Translations under genes and position numbers: made by a program
Part shown: piece after piece, positions 60,334 to 64,000 of the stretch
How the letters are laid out: each line of letters starts with the position of its first letter
Position numbering within the stretch: the first letter of the stretch is position 1
Source of the DNA: Sporosarcina sp. ANT_H38
GTDB lineage: Bacteria > Bacillota > Bacilli > Bacillales_A > Planococcaceae
Assembly (NCBI RefSeq): GCF_008369195.1
Contig: NZ_VOBC01000002.1
Coordinates: 558,001 to 622,000 of the forward strand
Direction of reading: 5' to 3'
Length of the DNA stretch: 64,000 nucleotides
The notes under the pieces: generated by a model
Seen by the model: the letters and a program-made list of their open reading frames with translations, nothing else
The model's database searches: none
What the model was told of the DNA's origin: nothing

Positions 60334-60379
60334 TGATAATCATTCTCAACTATTTTCATTGTACTGATAACAATTCTCA
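60334..60379 (-). promoter_or_regulatory. Two Fur-box-like operators
   Basis: TGATAATCATTCTCA (60334-60348) and TGATAACAATTCTCA (60365-60379). Each matches 13 of 15 positions of TGATAATNATTATCA. They lie 23 and 54 bases before the binding-protein start, so iron should repress the operon. Confidence 0.85.
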
Positions 60380-60781
60380 CTGTCAACGAGTTATTTGAAA
60401 ATAAAAATAACAAATTGAAATTCCCCTCTAAACCTTATCCATTCAGATGTTGATAGTATTGAGTTCCCCAGTTCTTAAAATATAACTTTAGAATTTTGAA
60501 TTTCGTACTTCGAGCTAAAATAACTCGCTTACTACAGGTCGAACCTTTAATCACGTTACTCTTTCTATTTGCCCTCATTTATGCGAGTTAAGATATTAAT
60601 TAAAATACATAAAAACTTTAGTTTTTATGACGACTACTTTTACAATTTAATACGTCTGTTAATTAACCATATATTTGCATAAAATACTGGTGAGAAGGGC
60701 TGGATAACCTCCATTTTCACTGGACTATTTTCGGACCACTTTCGGCGAAATATTCATTCCTCCCCAGAGGTGGCCTAAGAA

Positions 60782-60978
60782 AAAAACCATAGAGAAAGCA
60801 TCAGCCCCCAAAATTGCATCTTTGGCGCCTTTTCTCCGGCTAAGAAGCCAGCTATTCTTTCTTCCCCAAGAGCTCCAGTACTCTGGGTTCTTATGCATGT
60901 GAAGCCCGACGAATGAAGGACAACCATACGATTGCGGCCGGGGGGGATTAAGTTATTTTCTAGTAATTTTAGTTAATC
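60782..60978 (-). repeat. Long structured dispersed repeat, copy 3 (inverted, shortened)
   Basis: The reverse complement contains GATTAACTAAAA, ACTTAATC, CAATCGTATGGTTGTCCTT, ATGCATAAG, GAAAGAATAGCTGGCTTCTT, GCCAAAGATGCAATTTTG and GCTTTCTCTATGGTT in the same order as copies 1 and 2. It lacks about 110 bases after the left end and the whole right end. It lies in an otherwise gene-free 780-base stretch. Confidence 0.75.
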
Positions 60979-61098
60979 AACAGACGTGATAATTTTAATA
61001 TCAAATACATGAACGAAAGTTCGTCTAAATAAACTACTTTCAAGCAGACCACTGACAAAGATTTTGCAGATCTTATAAATAACAGCGATAGAATGTAA

Positions 61099-61152
61099 AA
61101 AAGAGCAAACTCGAAATGGGTGATACTAACCATTTCGAGTTTGCTCTTTTAT
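61099..61152 (-). terminator. Terminator of the OFA-type MFS gene
   Basis: AAGAGCAAACTCGAAATGG pairs perfectly with CCATTTCGAGTTTGCTCTT around a 10-base loop; A and T runs on both sides. Confidence 0.93.
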
Positions 61153-61173
61153 TCTATAGAGACACCATTTCTA

Positions 61174-62436
61174 TTAATTCCATAATCCTGCTTTTTCTAG
61201 CTTCTTTTTACCTCTAAAAGCTATGACGATTGCTACTACATTCATGACTAACATAGCTGCAATGGCATATAACACGAAACTATAGCTACCTGTTAGTTCA
61301 AAAACATAGCCATAACCTGGTAAAGCAACAATACCAGCGACTGCTAGTCCAATAACTGCAGAAGCGTATATTTGACTGTATTCTTTATTACCAAATATTG
61401 ATGATGTTAAAAGTGGTCCTAACGTTCCAAGTGATGCTACTACAAAACCATAAATTCCGATTGCCAAATTAAACATCATTGCGTTTTCAGGAATAAATAT
61501 TAGAATTCCAACTGGAACTAATCCTAAAAGCATGGCGAAAATCGCTGTATTTTTAGCACCAATCTTATCACTTAGTATACCAAAAGTTAAAGCTCCTATT
61601 AACACACCAATCTGCCAGCCTCCCATTGCATTTCCGGCAAACTTGATATCATAGCCCAATCCCACTGCGAAGGGTGCAACATGTTGTCCAAAACTACCAA
61701 TAGATGTGATAAAGAAGAAGAAAATCAATAACGCATAAAACGCACTAGATTTTTTTGCTACTGCAGCAGTAACACCACTACTTGTAACTGTTTGGGTTGA
61801 AGTCTTTACCTTTGTATTCACTTCATTCATCCCGTATGGCTGCAAACCTTTTTGTTTTGGAGACATTCTAATTGTTAGTATTACGACAGGAATAACAATC
61901 GCCATTACGGCTACACCTAAAATGATATACGTATTTCTCCAGCCTTCACTGGAAATTAAGTTACCCGCCATTGGTTGAAGAATCGCTCCGAATGCGCCAC
62001 CTGCGGCCACCATAATTCCCATTGCCAAGCCACTATGCTTTTTAAACCAATTATTGATGAGCACTGGACCCGCCATTTGCGTAACGAAAATAGAACCAAT
62101 TGCCATAGGAATCGAGAACAAATACCAACCCCACACTGAATTCATTAGTCCAAACATCGCAAATGAACCTGCTTGTAAAATGATACTTACCACTAATAAA
62201 GTTCTAATATTATACTTCGCCATCATTTTGCCAGCTATTGGCAAAAATAGCATTGTAACAACGGATGAAATACTAAAGTATAAGGATAAACTGCCCATCC
62301 CAATACCAAGATCCTCCGTAACAGGTGCTAAAAATAATCCACCTGCAGTCGAAATACCGCCTTTTGCTAAACCTACCATAATAACTAATCCTAAAAGTAT
62401 CCACCAAGCGTAGTGGATTTTTTTCTTCTTGCTCAT
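61174..62436 (-). CDS. OFA-family MFS transporter
   Basis: 420 residues with twelve helices. It resembles the oxalate/formate antiporter branch of MFS (HYAWWILLGLVIMVGLAKGG at the N terminus, DLGIGMGSLSLYFSISSVV, GVLIGALTFGILSDKIGAKN between helices 8 and 9). Substrates in this branch are small organic anions, mostly unproven. It may be part of the same unit as the neighbouring truncated dehydrogenase gene upstream, but a 170-base gap separates them. Confidence 0.82.
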   Translation of the reverse strand: MSKKKKIHYAWWILLGLVIMVGLAKGGISTAGGLFLAPVTEDLGIGMGSLSLYFSISSVVTMLFLPIAGKMMAKYNIRTLLVVSIILQAGSFAMFGLMNSVWGWYLFSIPMAIGSIFVTQMAGPVLINNWFKKHSGLAMGIMVAAGGAFGAILQPMAGNLISSEGWRNTYIILGVAVMAIVIPVVILTIRMSPKQKGLQPYGMNEVNTKVKTSTQTVTSSGVTAAVAKKSSAFYALLIFFFFITSIGSFGQHVAPFAVGLGYDIKFAGNAMGGWQIGVLIGALTFGILSDKIGAKNTAIFAMLLGLVPVGILIFIPENAMMFNLAIGIYGFVVASLGTLGPLLTSSIFGNKEYSQIYASAVIGLAVAGIVALPGYGYVFELTGSYSFVLYAIAAMLVMNVVAIVIAFRGKKKLEKAGLWN

Positions 62437-62610
62437 GATGTGTCCCTCTTCTCTGTTGTAGTTGTTATTACTATCTATACTGGTCCTCGAAATTACTTTC
62501 GATTATAGCCACCACTTAGAATGATTACTTAATCAAACGCTCTGGGTAACTGGCTACTGTTGTACAAATGCCTTTTCCTTCAAGGGCACTCATACTAACT
62601 TTTTTTGAAA

Positions 62611-62880
62611 CTAACGTAATTTTATTGAATCACCATCTACCATGATTGTTTGTCCAGTAATATAATCAGAATCTCCACTCGCCAAGAATACCGCAACTCG
62701 ACCAATATCATCCTCAAGCTCACCTAGTCTTCTTAGTGATATTTTTGAAAGCATACCTTGATAATATTCTGGGTTTTCTTCTGCCCACTGAAGCATGCCA
62801 GGTGATTTAGCAATTGGCGCAATTATGTTTACATTTATACCAAATGCTCCAAATTCATTTGCTGCAACACGTGTATATAC
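62611..62880 (-). pseudogene. C-terminal fragment of a short-chain dehydrogenase
   Basis: The reading frame contains RVAANEFGAFGINVNIIAP, SLRRLGELEDDIGRVAVFLAS and a terminal SDYITGQTIMVDGDS, the C-terminal third of an SDR. The Rossmann TGxxxGIG motif and the catalytic Tyr-x-x-x-Lys are missing. Just upstream, GGAGGAGGTAATATG forms a perfect ribosome binding site and start, but that ATG is out of frame. An internal deletion has thus joined the original promoter and start to the gene's 3' end. An intact HxlR operator still precedes it. Confidence 0.75.
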
Positions 62881-62914
62881 ACATATTACCTCCTCCTAAA
62901 AACAGATTCAGTTA

Positions 62915-62950
62915 AAGTAACTTTTAATATATAGGTTACTTTATGTAACC
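62915..62950. promoter_or_regulatory. HxlR-type operator and promoter of the truncated dehydrogenase gene
   Basis: GGTTACTTTATGTAACC (62934-62950) is a perfect inverted repeat around TTTAT. A weaker AAAGTAACTTT lies at about 62915. Read toward the dehydrogenase, TTGTGG and TATATT are 17 bases apart with the repeat filling the spacer. Confidence 0.7.
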
Positions 62951-63106
62951 ACAATAACTCATTTATAAACATGTGTCAATACTATGACACAAAGTTTTTT
63001 ATATGGACACTAAAGCTTTTTTTAGTAGGAATTATATGTTAAAATGAATCAACCTAAATAATTACCAGGTTATTAATTGTACTATAATGATTAGGAGGTA
63101 CTCGTG

Positions 63107-63427
63107 ATGACTAAACAAACCAACAAAGACGAAATATGCCATAAAGTAGAGGAATGCTACCATATCATAGGGAAAAAGTGGATGGGTTTAATCATCTATG
63201 CTTTGATGAAAGAACCAAAAAGATTTAGCGAAATCCACACTTTTATACCCGACTTAAGCAAGCGTATGCTTAATGAAAGAATGAAAGAACTTGAAGATGG
63301 CGGGATTGTTATACGAAACGTTATTACAGACCGCCCCGTCAGAACGGAGTACTCTTTAACCAAAAAGGGCAATGATTTAGGAACGGCTCTTCAATCCGTC
63401 GAAGACTGGGCTGAAAAATGGCTGTGA
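63107..63427 (+). CDS. HxlR-family regulator
   Basis: 106 residues from ATG 63107, AGGAGG eight bases upstream. The winged-helix core reads YHIIGKKWMGLIIYALMKEPKRF...KRMLNERMKELEDGGIVIRNV. An N-terminal Cys lies eleven residues before the Gly of GKKW, as in YodB, and another is six residues later. It is intact although its divergent target gene is truncated, so it may control other genes or be left over. Confidence 0.87.
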   Translation: MTKQTNKDEICHKVEECYHIIGKKWMGLIIYALMKEPKRFSEIHTFIPDLSKRMLNERMKELEDGGIVIRNVITDRPVRTEYSLTKKGNDLGTALQSVEDWAEKWL

Positions 63428-63518
63428 CTTGTAGATTTATCCCCACTCTTTAATAAATTATGCCGGAAGCTTTCGTTAAAACATTCCGGATTCAGATTAC
63501 TGAAATGTAAAAATATAA

Positions 63519-63552
63519 AACAAGAAGAAGGATTTACTCCTTCTTCTTGTTT
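63519..63552 (+). terminator. Intrinsic terminator of the third HxlR gene
   Basis: ACAAGAAGAAGGA / TCCTTCTTCTTGT with a short loop. A second hairpin CCGGAA/TTCCGG lies closer to the stop, near 63460-63490. Confidence 0.8.
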
Positions 63553-63649
63553 GCCTTACTTCCAATGATTTTTTAAAAAACGGAAAAAAAACCTAACTCC
63601 ACACCCTCTTCTGTCACAGCATTTTCAGCAAGTGAAAAATGCAGTTGCT

Positions 63650-63699
63650 TGAAAGAAAAGAATAGATGACTCTCTATAGAATTTGAAAGTGCCCGAAGA
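63650..63699 (-). repeat. Dispersed repeat, copy 4 (right-end fragment, inverted)
   Basis: The reverse complement reads TTCGGGCACTTTC...CTATAGAGAGTCATCTATTCTTTTC, matching the right end of copies 1 and 2 (TTCGGGCACTTA...CCATAGAAAGTCATCTATTCTTTTC). Confidence 0.65.
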
Positions 63700-63700
63700 A

Positions 63701-63748
63701 TCATAAACATCCCTACATCAGGTACCTGATGTAGGGATGTTTGTGATT
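63701..63748. repeat. Long near-perfect palindrome
   Basis: 48 bases, two 24-base arms with a single mismatch and no loop, centred between 63724 and 63725 (GGTACC). The inner 38 bases (63706-63743) are perfectly symmetrical. It abuts the repeat fragment at 63650-63699. Confidence 0.85.
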
Positions 63749-64000
63749 TGGTGAATCGCCTCAATACGAAAGTGAGCATTCATTTATTGTATGAGTTTGC
63801 TTCCTAGTTAACTGGGTCCAGAGTTATCTAGCCCCTTATTATCAGTCCCAAATATCGATATTTCTCCACACTTAATTAACAGACAAGATTGAATGATCTA
63901 TTTACAATTCGCACTAAGAGTGCTATTATTTTTAAAAATCAAATGCGTTGAAGAGAAGAGTAGCTAACGTTCATTCTTTGCAGAAAGCTCCGGTTGCTGA
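63749..64000. other. Window end without a supported gene
   Basis: About 250 AT-rich bases with no open frame, ribosome binding site or hairpin that I can support. Confidence 0.5.

Noticed and set aside
63573..63779. 68-codon frame near the end of the window
   Set aside because: Runs through a repeat fragment and the long palindrome; no ribosome binding site.

Overview
The window looks like a chromosomal segment of a low-to-moderate GC, endospore-forming member of the Bacillales, most likely Planococcaceae/Sporosarcina-like (inference). It carries a LiaFSR-type three-component system, a YjcZ-family sporulation peptide, CcpA (cre), Fur, CstR and HxlR/YodB-type sites, AGGAGG ribosome binding sites with frequent TTG/GTG starts, and a B. 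subtilis-like yrk sulfur cluster. I see no rRNA, tRNA, CRISPR array, prophage or intact insertion sequence.

Layout. 1-8.2 kb: liaF-liaS-liaR, a DinB protein, small genes, a CPBP protease, then an OmpR-type regulator / membrane kinase pair with an overlooked 58-codon gene between them. 8.5-15.1 kb: a second CPBP protein, an EamA exporter, a nitroreductase divergent from its probable HxlR repressor, a preQ1 riboswitch with queT, an excisionase-like protein and a BCCT betaine transporter. 15.3-18.7 kb: a SAM-riboswitch-controlled metY-metX-hom operon in which the metX product has lost its nucleophile. 18.8-21.3 kb: a PlsY paralogue and a betaine-aldehyde-type dehydrogenase. 21.9-28.7 kb: a sulfane-sulfur/sulfite island (TauE, TusA, rhodanese-metallo-beta-lactamase, TusA-rhodanese, rhodanese, DsrE, CstR) next to a YeiH exporter and a LysR regulator. 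28.8-34.5 kb: a YhhN protein, PepT, a drug/metabolite exporter and a NitT/TauT-type ABC importer.

34.6-42.6 kb is the most distinctive block: a CdaR-type sugar-diacid regulator diverges from glycerate kinase, a 2-keto-3-deoxygluconate-type permease, a nickel-pincer LarA-family enzyme and the whole cofactor set larE-larB-larC, with a cre site in front of the first gene. The enzymes could work together as follows: the permease imports a sugar acid, the LarA homologue inverts its alpha-hydroxy carbon, and glycerate kinase phosphorylates the product into glycolysis.

42.9-64 kb: a rhodanese with a CstR-like operator, a CoA-transferase, a FhuF-like protein, AI-2E and DUF4349 proteins, a second HxlR module (catE), pabA-pabB, a small cluster of resistance-like enzymes ending in a Nudix pseudogene, two MFS transporters, a tightly coupled Fur-box heme/siderophore operon containing an IsdG-type heme oxygenase and an ankyrin protein, and a third HxlR module whose target gene has been truncated. 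Several intergenic regions hold copies of a roughly 470 bp structured non-coding repeat, in both orientations.
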